A stretch of DNA of 64,000 nt, taken from assembly GCA_018268955.1 (NCBI GenBank), contig JAFDVO010000011.1:1-64000 (forward strand), given 5' to 3'. The translations under genes and the position numbers were made by a program. The DNA is from Acidobacteriota bacterium. Lineage in GTDB: Bacteria; Acidobacteriota; Vicinamibacteria; Vicinamibacterales; CAVVIG01. Shown here one piece after another: positions 31,374-39,988 of the stretch; the stretch's first letter is position 1, and each line of letters starts with the position of its first letter. Under the pieces are notes generated by a model that was given only the letters and a program-made list of their open reading frames with translations, had not been told where the DNA came from and made no database searches.

Positions 31374-32489
31374 CTAGGCCTGGGCACGAACATCCCAGAT
31401 CTTCCTGACCTCTGCTTCGAGTTGGTCCTGGCGGGCCTTGACCCAAGGAGCGTAGTGACGCTCCGTGATCTTGATTGAACTGTGGCCGAGGAGCTTCGAC
31501 ACGCTGTCGAGCGAGACGCCCTTGAGCAGCAGCGAGACGGCAAAGGTGTCGCGGAAGCGGTGCGGATGGCAATGTGGTACCGGCGGGTCGGCCGTCTCAC
31601 CAACCTTCTTGAACACACGGTCCCAGCTCTTGACCATACTCTCCCGCTGGCTGGTGCCGTCGTAGAAGAAGTACCGCTCGTTGTCGTTCTTGACGGCGGC
31701 CAGTGTCTTGACCACGTTCGGCGGCAGAGGGCAGTAGACGGGCGTCCCGGTCTTCTGCTGGTACAGGAACAGCTTGTCCTCGGCGAGCCGCTCGCGTTCC
31801 AGACATGCGGCATCCTGCATGCGTAACCCCGAGTACCGGAGCAGAACGATCATCGGCTCGATCCTCGGGCCGTAGCGACCAAACCCTTCCATCTTGCGAG
31901 CCGCGTCCAGGAGCCGGTCGACCTCCTCGTCGGAATACGGAAGCGTCGGACGATGCGATACCTTCGTAGCCTTCAGCGGGGATGCCGGGTTGCGTTCCAT
32001 CCAACCTGAGTCGACGCAGAATCGGCAGAATGCTCGCAGGTACTCCAGTCTCTTCGCAGCCGACAACGGCGAGTACGTCCAGCCGTGGCGGAAGGCGCGG
32101 AGCCGGTCAACCGTTAGATCGCGGAGTTGCCGGAAGCCCTTGCTCTTGCAGAACGGCAGCAACTTGCCCTCGAGCAGTTCGCGGCGCTTCTGAATCGTTG
32201 TTGCCGCCAGATTCCTGGTCTCCGCCTCCTTCAGGAACGCGGTGACGGCTTCCGCAATCGACGGAAGCTCAGGCTTGAGTACCCCGATTCGACCCGACGA
32301 TTGCCACTGATGAACGCTGGTCGAGGCGGCCGTCCAATTGGAGGTGTTCATGCTCCGCCGCACTGCTTCGCCGCCAATCGAGCCCTGGACCCAGATCGGG
32401 CACTGGCAACGTGTCCACCGGTTGCCCTTGTCGGCGTGAGGGCACTCTGCGAGGTGTCGGCGGTACAGAGCGAGGGCGCCTTGCGGCAT
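31374..32489 (-). CDS. Tyrosine recombinase (phage-type integrase)
   Basis: 371 residues. An N-terminal Cys-rich segment (HLAECPHADKGNRWTRCQCPIW, about residues 12-33) may bind zinc. A SAM-like core-binding domain follows (about 80-175), then the catalytic domain with Arg223 (LLRYSGLRMQDAA), Lys in the QQKTGTP strand, His310 and Arg313 (HPHRFRDTF), His336 (LGHSSI) and Tyr346 (ERHYAPW). All catalytic residues are present, so the enzyme is probably active. A tRNA-Ser 3'-end fragment lies 132 bp beyond its start codon, as expected for an integrase next to its attachment site. Confidence 0.92.
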   Translation of the reverse strand: MPQGALALYRRHLAECPHADKGNRWTRCQCPIWVQGSIGGEAVRRSMNTSNWTAASTSVHQWQSSGRIGVLKPELPSIAEAVTAFLKEAETRNLAATTIQKRRELLEGKLLPFCKSKGFRQLRDLTVDRLRAFRHGWTYSPLSAAKRLEYLRAFCRFCVDSGWMERNPASPLKATKVSHRPTLPYSDEEVDRLLDAARKMEGFGRYGPRIEPMIVLLRYSGLRMQDAACLERERLAEDKLFLYQQKTGTPVYCPLPPNVVKTLAAVKNDNERYFFYDGTSQRESMVKSWDRVFKKVGETADPPVPHCHPHRFRDTFAVSLLLKGVSLDSVSKLLGHSSIKITERHYAPWVKARQDQLEAEVRKIWDVRAQA

Positions 32490-32620
32490 GCTACGAGCGT
32501 AATACGAGCCGAGAATTCGCGTACGAGTTATGTACGGCCAACTGAGGATTCCGTGGTTTCGTTCGATTCAATAGCGCCGTATCTACGATGTTTCTCAGGG
32601 TCTTGATCGTGAAGTAGATA

Positions 32621-32641
32621 CGAATCCCACCCTCTCCGCCA
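32621..32641 (+). other. Putative attachment site: tRNA-Ser 3'-end fragment
   Basis: The 21 nt from CGAATCCCAC to CTCTCCGCCA match the T-loop 3' half, acceptor strand and CCA end typical of bacterial tRNA-Ser. No 5' part, anticodon arm or GTGGG T-stem partner is found upstream, so this is not a tRNA gene but the duplicated 3' end left by integration. Confidence 0.7.
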
Positions 32642-32984
32642 ACCTTCGCCAAGCACTCACTACGTTCGTGGCTCCGGTTGGCAGGCCACGTCCGACCGGT
32701 TTCATGCGAAGGTTGTCCTCCGCAGCCAGCGAACGACTTGTCCGCCGTAGCTGGCGAGCGCAGCGAGCGTCTGGCGGAGCTGGAAGTGAGCGATTTAGGT
32801 GAAGGAGGACCAATCGCCTCCAGCGAACCCATCCCCTTTTTGCACGTCGCCAAACGCTCGCTTCACCCTTCGCCTGTCCCTCGCTGCGAGCGGCTCCGGA
32901 GACAAGCCGCTGGCGGCTTCGGATGGCTTCCCGTATCGACGCGCCCGCACGCCAGGGTTGTCCGGCGCGGACACGGAGCCGGTG
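32642..32984. repeat. Intergenic region with REP-like inverted repeats
   Basis: No gene is supported. It holds imperfect palindromes such as TCCGCC (32741-32746) facing GGCGGA (32773-32778) around a GCGAGCGCAGCGAGCG core, and GTCCTCC (near 32715) facing GGAGGAC (near 32806). Such sequences resemble dispersed REP-like elements. The minus-strand open frame here containing GGEGGIR is an artefact of the tRNA-Ser end. Confidence 0.4.
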
Positions 32985-34113
32985 TCATTTCACGGGCGCG
33001 TACGGCCGCCCTTTGACCTTCTCAGGCGCAAAGAAATAGTCGCGGACGTACTGGAAGTCGAACGCGCTGGTCACGGCCTCGTGCAGGTGCCGGCTCGCAG
33101 GGTCGGTCAGCTGCGCGGTCCACGAGACGACAACCCACTGTGGTGTGTCCGTTTTGGCAGCGGCAACAGCGGCGGGATCGATCGTGTAGACCTGCAGGCG
33201 CTTGGTGCTCCCGCCGTTGCCTTCGAAGACGTCCGGCACATTCTCCAGCAAGGCATCCGGCTGCATCGTCGCGATTGTGGCTGGCTCCGAGAGGCGATCC
33301 CTGTACTTCGCCCTGTTGCTCGCGAGCGTGGCGAGCCGGCGCTGGTGTTTGGAATCGAGGTCGCCCATCAGCGCCGTGCGGGTCGTCGGGTTCGACTCCG
33401 CGTCCAGCTTCTTCTTCTGCGCCGCGTAGAGCCGCCCCACTGCAGCTTCGAGGACCGACAAGTACTCGCCCTTCGTCACGGCGACATACGGGAGCCGATT
33501 GTCCCTCGTCAACATCACGTACTTGCGGGTGCCGTTGAGAAATACGACGGGAATTGGCCGATCACCGGGTGGCCGAACAGGTCCACCGCCTTCTCGACCT
33601 CCTCCCCACCGAACGCCTGCTGTGCGAAAGGCGGCAGCGTGAAGTAGTACCGCTGCGGCGTGTTCAGGGCGTCGGTTGGCTCGCCGTAGACGCCGTTCAC
33701 CATCACGCTCCAGACGATGTGGCTGTTCGAGGCGCGCACGATCTTCCCGGCGGCGTCGTGTTTGAGGTCCGTATAGATGCGTGCCAGCGCTCCGTAGCTT
33801 TGCGGCAGGTCCGCCGTGTTCTGGTTGTACGGCCCGAGCTTCTCGGACACCGACACCACCACGTCGCCGAGCCCTCCGATCGGCTGATACGTCGACTGAA
33901 GCCATCCCACCATCGTCCGGGCAACCCCGAGCTGCACCGGCGAGTAGGTGCGGGCATCAACCGTCACCGGGGTCGGCGCCGTGGGAAAGGTGACGATCCT
34001 CATCCAGCCAATGGGCTGATCCCGAAAAGTGGCAGGCGGAGCGGACTGCGCCAGGGCGGCAGGGCAGCGGCGCAGCACGCGAGTGTGACGGTCCACGCGG
34101 CGAGGGTGTTCAT
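32985..34113 (-). pseudogene. Secreted protein of unknown family with two frame breaks
   Basis: Three consecutive frames make one protein of about 375 residues. A signal peptide (MNTLAAWTVTLACCAAALP) shifts near 34065 to ALAQSAPPATFRDQPIGWMRIVTFP, which continues to FGHPVIGQFP and shifts near 33548 to VVFLNGTRKYVMLTRDNRLPYVAVTKGEYL, ending VKGRPYAPVK. Each shift is explained by one missing base in a C- or G-rich run. The middle has a duplicated-looking SHIVWSVMVNGVYGEPTDALN region; the end is Lys- and Asp-rich. I do not recognise the family. It is the first gene outside the putative element. Confidence 0.7.
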
Positions 34114-34424
34114 GCGCTGTAGGGTACGCCAGAAGCACAGCGCGTAGAAGTTACGTGAGCGTCGTCCTCCAGTCGCAGCGCTTTGACGTCCGGTTACTAC
34201 CATCGCGTGTCATCGAACGGACTTCCCGCCGTGTCCGCGCTCGACCAGTATCTGCGCACGCCAGAACGGCGAGATCGATGCGGCCGCGAAACGGCTGAGT
34301 ACGGTTTGCGGTCACAATCCGCTCGAGCTTCGGATCGCGGGATGACGCGTGTTCCCAACGCGTATACTCGAAGTTCCCCTGCTCGATCGGTTCGTCACTC
34401 TCGCCGCAAGGCCAAGGAAGACGC
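34114..34424. other. Intergenic region upstream of the histidine kinase
   Basis: 311 nt between the divergent broken secreted-protein gene and the histidine kinase. No gene, strong palindrome or sigma-54/ECF motif of the types seen elsewhere is evident. An AAGGAAG ribosome-binding site ends it, before the GTG at 34425. Confidence 0.4.
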
Positions 34425-35624
34425 GTGCTCACTACGGACTTCGGCGATCTGCTCGCCGAGCGCATGCAGCTCGCCCATCGCGAGATCGCGACCCGCTGGT
34501 TCGGACGCCTGCTCGACCTGCTGCCGGTCGACGCCCGCGAGGTGTTCCCCAGCAGCCTGCTGGATCACATCCCGGCGCTGATCGTCGAGATCGCCGCGTC
34601 GCTACGCGAGCCGAACACGGCATTCGCGGCGAACACCGCGATGCTCGACAAGGCACGTGAACTCGGGTCGCTGCGCCATGCGCAGCGCGCGTCGCTTCAC
34701 CAGGTCGTGCGGGAATACCAGATTCTCGGAAGCATCCTCGTCACGTTCGTCGCCGAGCAGCTGGACGCACTTGGCCTCGAGCCACCACCGGCCGACACGG
34801 TGCGACTGGTCGCACGCCTGCACGAAGCGGTGAATGTCCTCTCACAGGCGACCATCGAGTCGTTCGTCGCGCTGTACACGCAGACGATCGCGGACCAGCA
34901 CGCACGGCTGGAGGAGTTCACCCGCCTTGCCGCACACGAGTGGCGCCAGCCGCTCGGCGCCATCCAGTTTGCGGTCTCGCTGCTCGATCGCGATGACGGC
35001 AGTCCCGAGCGGCGGGAGCGGCGCCTCGATACGCTGCGACGCAACGTCGCGCACCTGGTCGCGCTGACGCGCAAGCTGGAATCGGTCGCGCGGCTGCACG
35101 GGTCCGGCGACGATGACCTGCTGCTGCAGACGGTGCCTGCGTCCACCGTCGTCCAGGAAGCCGCACGTCAGCTGCGTGACGCCGCCGACGCCCAGGGGGT
35201 CGAACTCCGGATTGCGTCCGATCTTCCGTCGGTGACGGTCGACGTGGGCCGGTTCGAGCTGATCTTCGTCAACCTGCTGTCGAACGCGATCAAGTACGCC
35301 GACCCCACGAAGGACACCCGGGTCGTGGAAGTGACAGGCACGGCCGACGCGGCAGGCTGGTGCCGCTTCGAGGTGCGCGACAACGGGCTCGGCATCCCCT
35401 CGCACGCCCTGAATACCATCTTCGAGCGGTTCACCCGCGCGCACGGCGACCACGCCCATGCGGCGCAGGTCGCTGGTGTCGGCCTCGGACTCGCCATCGT
35501 CGACGACTGCGTGCGCGCCATCGGCGGCCGGATCGACGTGACGTCGGTCGAAGGCGACGGCACCACGTTCACCGTCTCGATTCCCGAGTCGCCCGGCGCG
35601 CCGCTGCTCGATCGCGCCACGTAG
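34425..35624 (+). CDS. Cytoplasmic sensor histidine kinase with RsbRD-like N-terminal domain
   Basis: 399 residues, GTG start with AAGGAAG at 6-nt spacing. Residues about 5-150 are all-helical (RWFGRLLDLLPVDAREVFPSSLLDHIPALIVEIAASL, HQVVREYQILGSIL) like RsbRD N-terminal sensor domains. The phospho-acceptor His lies in FTRLAAHEWRQPLGAIQ; the ATPase N-box is FVNLLSNAIKYADPT; G1 is RDNGLGIP; G2 is GVGLGLAIVDDC. No membrane helix is present. No response regulator gene is adjacent, so the partner is unknown. Confidence 0.88.
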   Translation: MLTTDFGDLLAERMQLAHREIATRWFGRLLDLLPVDAREVFPSSLLDHIPALIVEIAASLREPNTAFAANTAMLDKARELGSLRHAQRASLHQVVREYQILGSILVTFVAEQLDALGLEPPPADTVRLVARLHEAVNVLSQATIESFVALYTQTIADQHARLEEFTRLAAHEWRQPLGAIQFAVSLLDRDDGSPERRERRLDTLRRNVAHLVALTRKLESVARLHGSGDDDLLLQTVPASTVVQEAARQLRDAADAQGVELRIASDLPSVTVDVGRFELIFVNLLSNAIKYADPTKDTRVVEVTGTADAAGWCRFEVRDNGLGIPSHALNTIFERFTRAHGDHAHAAQVAGVGLGLAIVDDCVRAIGGRIDVTSVEGDGTTFTVSIPESPGAPLLDRAT

Positions 35625-35773
35625 CCGACGCACGATGCCGCCCATACATCCATGACCGCGGTGGCGCCGACGCCGATCAGGATTGCGCGAACGACGAATT
35701 CCGTGGTGTGAGTCATGGCGTGTCGGCGACCTCAGTGTGGGCGTGGCGGCACGCCGGGGCGAGAAACGCGATC

Positions 35774-36619
35774 TCAGGGTTCGAGTGATCGTCCGCTGAC
35801 GATGTGGACCCGCGCCGGCATGCGCACGACCCCCTCCTGCTCGTAGGGTGCGAACCGCGCGGCCAACGTGTGATGCGCTCCGGCGAACGCGCGTGCTCCG
35901 GCGGCCGCGAGAACTTCCGCGAAGGACGAGAACGCTGCGAGCGCGAAGTGTGCCGCCTCCTGCGCCGGCAGGCTGCTGCCGATCGGGAGCGTACCCCGCC
36001 AGTCGGAGGCGGTGAGCTCGACGAAGCCGGCCCGCGACAGCAGCGAGTGGAGCACTGTCACGTCCGCATACCGAAATGGACCCGGCGTCGACGGGTCGAC
36101 CGGCGGGAGTTCAGCGAACTCGGCGACCGCCGCCCGCGTCGCGGCCATCCACGTGTTGTCCTCCACCGGGCCCCACACCGCGAAGGCGAACCGGCCACCT
36201 GGAACGAGCCACCGCCGCAGGTTCGCGAACGCCGCCGCGGGGTCGGCGAAGAACATCACACCAAGCCTCGACATCAGCCGCTCGTAGGGCAGCTCGGGCG
36301 GCGAGGCCGTCTGCATGTCGGCGACGTCGAACGCCACCGACGTGTCCTGCCCGCCCTGCCGTCGCCGTGCAACGTCGATGAGTGCGGGTGACAGGTCGAA
36401 CCCGTGCGCGACGCTCCCGGCAGGCGCGCGTCGCAGGACGTCGATCGTGGTCGTCCCGCTTCCACACGCGACGTCTGCGATACGGACGCGATCCGTGATC
36501 GCCAGGCCAGCGAAGAGCGGGTCGTCAATCGGCGCCAGCATGGCCTCCAGCCCGGCGAGCTGGCGGCGCCACTTCTCACTGCGCGCGGCAGCCCAGTCGG
36601 GCGCCATGTGTCGAGTCAT
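35774..36619 (-). CDS. Class I SAM-dependent methyltransferase, UbiE-like
   Basis: 281 residues. Motif I is RIADVACGSGTTTIDVLRRAP; the acidic strand is HGFDLSPALIDVARRR; motif II/III region is VAFDVADMQTASPPELPYERLMSRLGVMFFADPAAAFANLRRWLVPGGRFAFAVWG. The C-terminal third varies and probably binds the substrate, which cannot be told from sequence. It is 12 nt downstream of the DUF2306 gene stop, on the same strand, so the two are likely co-transcribed. Confidence 0.85.
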   Translation of the reverse strand: MTRHMAPDWAAARSEKWRRQLAGLEAMLAPIDDPLFAGLAITDRVRIADVACGSGTTTIDVLRRAPAGSVAHGFDLSPALIDVARRRQGGQDTSVAFDVADMQTASPPELPYERLMSRLGVMFFADPAAAFANLRRWLVPGGRFAFAVWGPVEDNTWMAATRAAVAEFAELPPVDPSTPGPFRYADVTVLHSLLSRAGFVELTASDWRGTLPIGSSLPAQEAAHFALAAFSSFAEVLAAAGARAFAGAHHTLAARFAPYEQEGVVRMPARVHIVSGRSLEP

Positions 36620-36631
36620 CCGTCGTGCTCC

Positions 36632-37330
36632 TTACGTGGTGGAGAGCCGCGCGGTGCGTGCTCGTTGCGGCGGAGTGATGGTCTCTGCTTTCAGGCGTGT
36701 GCGGATGAAGTACTCCGCCACAGCCGCGTTGATCGCCCACCCGAGGCCCATCATCCATGCCCGGCTCGCCTCGTCTGGCGTGCCGCCGATGAAGACGAAC
36801 CATGGCAGGTGCGTGAGGACCTGCGTGCCGGCGCCCATGCCGAGCGCGTACGCGCACATCATCCACGCGCCGTGTCCCTCGTAGTCATGACGCCGCACGG
36901 ACGCCGTGCCGCGCACGATCGAGAATGTCATCCCGGCTCCAACAACCAGCCGCATGACGTACACCGCCTCGCCGTCTCCTGCCGGCCACGGGTAGACCTG
37001 CGTCATCCAGAGTCCCGTCAGCGCGGCGAGCAGCCCGAGTGGCACGAGGAGCAGCCCGACCGCTCGATGCCACCCACGCCGCCGGAGCGCAGGCGCAAAC
37101 TGCAGCGCGCCAAGCAGTGAGTACGGAATCACGGCGGCGATGTGGAGCGCCACCGGCAGTGGATCGTCGGCGAACCGCATTCCACCGGCGGGCACCTGAC
37201 CGGTCATCAGACCCGCAAGCCGAATGACACCGGCAGCCACAGGGACGACGGCGAGCGCGACCAGCACAGTGGGGCCCACGAAGGTTCGCGTCGCACGCGT
37301 GCTGCGCGTCGGGGGCGTGGCGGGAGTCAT
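36632..37330 (-). CDS. DUF2306 family membrane protein
   Basis: 232 residues from the ATG at 37330. Seven hydrophobic segments are seen, with the DUF2306 pattern in HIAAVIPYSLLGALQFAPALRRRGWHRAVGLLLVPLGLLAALTGLWM and RHDYEGHGAWMMCAYALGMGAGTQVLTHLPWF. Conserved His residues in helices suggest heme or metal binding as in related cytochrome b561-like folds; this is not proven. Five nt separate it from a truncated barrel gene upstream. Confidence 0.75.
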   Translation of the reverse strand: MTPATPPTRSTRATRTFVGPTVLVALAVVPVAAGVIRLAGLMTGQVPAGGMRFADDPLPVALHIAAVIPYSLLGALQFAPALRRRGWHRAVGLLLVPLGLLAALTGLWMTQVYPWPAGDGEAVYVMRLVVGAGMTFSIVRGTASVRRHDYEGHGAWMMCAYALGMGAGTQVLTHLPWFVFIGGTPDEASRAWMMGLGWAINAAVAEYFIRTRLKAETITPPQRARTARLSTT

Positions 37331-37335
37331 GGCGC

Positions 37336-37629
37336 TCACCGCAACGCCAGCCGCAGCCCGCCAAGCACGGCCACGTCGTTTCGCCGTGCGCTGGCCGAGG
37401 CGCCTGGGGGCGTGGTCCAGGTCAGGTAGTCGCGTACCTCGAGTCGCACGCGTACCCGCGCGATGCCCAGCTCGCCGCCGACGCTGGCGTAGCTGGCCAG
37501 GTCGTGCGTCGTTGCGGCATCCACATAGCGGTAGCTGTGCGTGCGCGCGCCAATCCCCACGCCGGTGAACGGCTTGAAGGTGATGCGCCGGTCCGCCGCC
37601 AAGCTGCCCTTCAAACTGCCGTCGATCAC
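37336..37629 (-). CDS. C-terminal fragment of an outer-membrane beta-barrel-like protein
   Basis: 97 residues with alternating hydrophobic/polar strands (RRITFKPFTGVGIGARTHSYRYV, YASVGGELGIARVRVRLEVRDYLTW, NDVAVLGGLRLAL), typical of the last strands of a small porin-like barrel. There is no signal peptide, and the 240 nt upstream has no frame that would complete the protein, so it is probably the remnant of a truncated gene. Left as a short CDS because the frame is open. Confidence 0.45.
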   Translation of the reverse strand: MIDGSLKGSLAADRRITFKPFTGVGIGARTHSYRYVDAATTHDLASYASVGGELGIARVRVRLEVRDYLTWTTPPGASASARRNDVAVLGGLRLALR

Positions 37630-37867
37630 GGCGTCGATGCTGTGGCATCCGCGGATGCACGCCGATCCGGTACACGCCTGGTTGCGAGAGTGCGTGCGGA
37701 AGGCCGTTGTGATCGAGTGACGTGGCTGCCGCGCTGTGCAGCGCCCGCCAGAACGTGAAGCACCGGGGCTCGGGCCCGTGTGCTCCAGGCGGAGCCGTCC
37801 GTCCGCCGAGCTGGCGCGCCAGGGCGCTGGGTCCGCCAGCGCCCTGCCGTAGGTCGCTGGTCTCGCG

Positions 37868-38419
37868 CTAGCGGGCCGACGCGACGTCCTGTCCTGCTGG
37901 CTGGGACTTCAGCGCCTCGAGCAACACCTGCAGTGCGCGGCTGTACGCCTCGTCCTTGCTCTTCAGCGTCTTCCGGTAGTCGCCGCTCTTCGGATTACCG
38001 TTCAGGATGGTCTGCGTGACCACCTTTTCGTACACGATGTCGGGCGTCTGGTCGGCATCGCCGCGCAAGCCATCCGCCTGCATGTCCTGCACGAAGAGCT
38101 TGCTGTCTGGCACGGCGTTCCCCTGCAGGGCGGCGTAGGCCTCCTGGAAGCGGCCGGCCTGCAGCTGGGCGGCGAGCGCGTCCGGTGCCGGATACCGGCC
38201 GGACACGACGAGAAGTTGCACGTTGGGGTAGAGCAGGGCTGCGACGAACCCATCGGCAGCCTGCGGGTCACGGGCGGCGAAAGCGTCGAGGTGACGCGCG
38301 GCGAGCGTGGTGGTCAGCTCGCGTGCCAGGGCAGCCGAGGCCGGCTGCGCCAGGACGGGAGCCGCCGCCGACGTCGCGAGGGCGAGTGCGGCGAGGGTGC
38401 GGACCACTCCGGTGTGCAT
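37868..38419 (-). CDS. Secreted hypothetical protein
   Basis: 183 residues. A signal peptide (VVRTLAALALATSAAAPVLAQ) is followed by a helical mature part (LARELTTTLAARHLDAFAARDPQAADGFVAALLYPNVQLLVVSGRYPAPDALAAQLQAGRFQEAYAALQG, ending LQVLLEALKSQPAGQD). It lacks Cys and known motifs. It is divergent from the cytochrome c/monooxygenase-like gene, and each gene has a copy of the same imperfect palindrome near its promoter, so they may share a regulator. Function unknown. Confidence 0.6.
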   Translation of the reverse strand: MHTGVVRTLAALALATSAAAPVLAQPASAALARELTTTLAARHLDAFAARDPQAADGFVAALLYPNVQLLVVSGRYPAPDALAAQLQAGRFQEAYAALQGNAVPDSKLFVQDMQADGLRGDADQTPDIVYEKVVTQTILNGNPKSGDYRKTLKSKDEAYSRALQVLLEALKSQPAGQDVASAR

Positions 38420-38442
38420 GCGGCCAGTGTAGGCGCCTCATA

Positions 38443-38456
38443 GTTGTAATTCAAAC
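38443..38456 (-). promoter_or_regulatory. Operator-like site near the secreted hypothetical gene
   Basis: Plus strand GTTGTAATTCAAAC; read on the minus strand it is GTTTGAATTACAAC, matching 13 of 14 positions of the site at 38517-38530. Each divergent gene thus has the motif in the same relative orientation. Confidence 0.5.
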
Positions 38457-38516
38457 GATATCTTGATGCCGCCCGCGGCGGCCTTCCGTCTTGCCTCCGC
38501 GTGGCCGGTTCTGGTA

Positions 38517-38530
38517 GTTTGAATTCCAAC
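38517..38530 (+). promoter_or_regulatory. Operator-like site near the cytochrome c/monooxygenase-like gene
   Basis: GTTTGAATTCCAAC is an imperfect palindrome (centre GAATTC) about 25 nt before the coding start. With the copy at 38443-38456 it suggests a dimeric repressor controlling both divergent genes; the regulator is not identified. Confidence 0.5.
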
Positions 38531-38555
38531 GATAGGCTGGTGTGGGAGGGATGTG

Positions 38556-39974
38556 ATGATGTCGAGCCGAACGTGCGTGAGGACGCTGTCGACGGTGCTG
38601 GCCACGGGCGCGCTGCTCGCCACGGGCCTCGCCGGTGCCGCCGCCGGCCAGGAGCAGGGGGCCGCCACCTTTACCCGTGACGTGGCGCCGATCTTCCAGG
38701 CGAAGTGCCAGTCGTGCCACCAGCCCGGGTCGATTGCGCCGATGTCGCTCATCACCTACCAGGATGCGCGGCCCTGGGCGCGGTCGATTCGCGAGCGTGT
38801 GAGCACGCGGCAGATGCCGCCGTGGCACATCGACCCGAGCGTCGGCGTCCGGAAGTTCAAGAACGACATGTCGCTGACCCAGGCGCAGATCGACACGATC
38901 GTGCGGTGGGTGGACAGCGGCGCCCCGATGGGCGATCCGCGTGACATGCCGCCCGCCAAGCCGCTCACCACGGACAACGGCTGGCGCGCCGAGAAGGACG
39001 GGTTCGGCCCGCCCGACCTGGTCGTCCGCTCGGACGACTACACCATGCCCGCCCAGCACCAGGACGTCTGGTGGCGGCCGATGAGCGACATCCCGGTGAC
39101 CGAGCCGCGGTGGGTCCGCATGGTCGAAATCCGGCCGACCACGATGCCGGCGCGGAAGATCGTGCACCACGCGATCGCCTATCACGTGCTGAGCCCCGCG
39201 AACACCGCCGAGGTGAACACCGGCATCGGCTCGTTCGGCAACAGCAGCGCGGACGACCTGGTCAACCGTCGGCCGCAGCTGATGGAGTGGGCCATCGGCA
39301 AGGGATACGACCGCTACCTGGAGGGCACCGGCAAGATGGTCATGCCGGGCGAGAAGATCTCGTGGGACGAACACCTGCACGCCGTGGGCGAGGAGATCAC
39401 CGGCGGCGTCGAGATCGGCCTCTGGTTCTACCCGAAAGGGCAGGAGCCGGCCAAGCACAGCTACCTGGTCGGCTTCACCGGGATCAAGCGCGGCCTGCCC
39501 GGCCAGGCGGCGCTCGACATCCCGCCGAACTCCATCGCGCAGACCGAAGGCTTCACGGTGCTGAAGGAGAACACCATCATCACCAACTTCCAGCCGCACT
39601 TCCACCTGCGTGGAAAGGCGATGCAGGTCGAGGCGATCCTGCCAGACGGCCAGACGCAGACCATCAGCTACGTCGGCAACTTCAACTTCAACTGGATGAC
39701 GAACTACATCTACGCGGACGATGCGGCGCCGGTGTTCCCGAAGGGGACGATCATCCACGTCATCGCGTGGTACGACAACACGCGCGCGAACAAGAACAAC
39801 CCCGACCCGGATCAGTGGGTCGGGTACGGCGACCGCACGGTCGACGAGATGGCGCACGCGTGGATGAACGTGGTCTACCTCTCGGATCAGGAATACCAGG
39901 ACCGGATCGCCAAGTACGGCGTCGGCGTGACCAACGGCGTCAAGCCCACGGGCCGGCAGACGCAGCAGCAGTGA
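38556..39974 (+). CDS. Secreted cytochrome c with copper type II monooxygenase-like domain
   Basis: 472 residues from the ATG at 38556 (GGGAGGG upstream; GTG 38553 and ATG 38559 are alternatives). After a signal peptide, one heme site CQSCH (51-55) lies in an atypical cytochrome domain with MSLITYQDARPWARSIRERVSTRQMPPW. The rest resembles copper type II ascorbate-dependent monooxygenases: KIVHHAIAYHVL, EHLHAVGEEITGG, NFQPHFHLRGKAM and a late WMNVVYLSD. Paired His and Met residues could form two copper centres. Common in Acidobacteriota; the substrate is unknown. The partner gene follows 14 nt later. Confidence 0.75.
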   Translation: MMSSRTCVRTLSTVLATGALLATGLAGAAAGQEQGAATFTRDVAPIFQAKCQSCHQPGSIAPMSLITYQDARPWARSIRERVSTRQMPPWHIDPSVGVRKFKNDMSLTQAQIDTIVRWVDSGAPMGDPRDMPPAKPLTTDNGWRAEKDGFGPPDLVVRSDDYTMPAQHQDVWWRPMSDIPVTEPRWVRMVEIRPTTMPARKIVHHAIAYHVLSPANTAEVNTGIGSFGNSSADDLVNRRPQLMEWAIGKGYDRYLEGTGKMVMPGEKISWDEHLHAVGEEITGGVEIGLWFYPKGQEPAKHSYLVGFTGIKRGLPGQAALDIPPNSIAQTEGFTVLKENTIITNFQPHFHLRGKAMQVEAILPDGQTQTISYVGNFNFNWMTNYIYADDAAPVFPKGTIIHVIAWYDNTRANKNNPDPDQWVGYGDRTVDEMAHAWMNVVYLSDQEYQDRIAKYGVGVTNGVKPTGRQTQQQ

Positions 39975-39988
39975 GCAGGAGCGACGGC

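Larger units (their letters stand above)
1..32641. mobile_element. Right part of a putative tRNA-Ser-integrated genomic island
   Basis: The segment starts with plasmid/ICE-like genes (DUF932, ParB-like, small paralogues, HTH protein). It ends with a complete tyrosine recombinase followed 132 bp later by a 21-nt copy of a tRNA-Ser 3' end. Integrases that target tRNA 3' ends leave the intact tRNA at one end of the element and a 3' duplicate at the other. The fragment reads 5'->3' on the plus strand, so the element lies to its left and its other end is outside the window. Cargo would be the two ECF-controlled blocks. The extent is inferred; two adjacent islands, or a shorter element with chromosomal genes between, are possible. 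Confidence 0.5.

Noticed and set aside
32560-32645. Complete tRNA-Ser gene
   Set aside because: Only the last 21 nt match; no 5' acceptor strand, anticodon arm or T-stem partner can be folded upstream.
32491-32853. Protein-coding gene on the minus strand with a GGEGGIR segment
   Set aside because: This peptide arises by translating the reverse complement of a tRNA-Ser 3' end and is a known type of false gene; the rest is low-complexity and crosses the attachment site.
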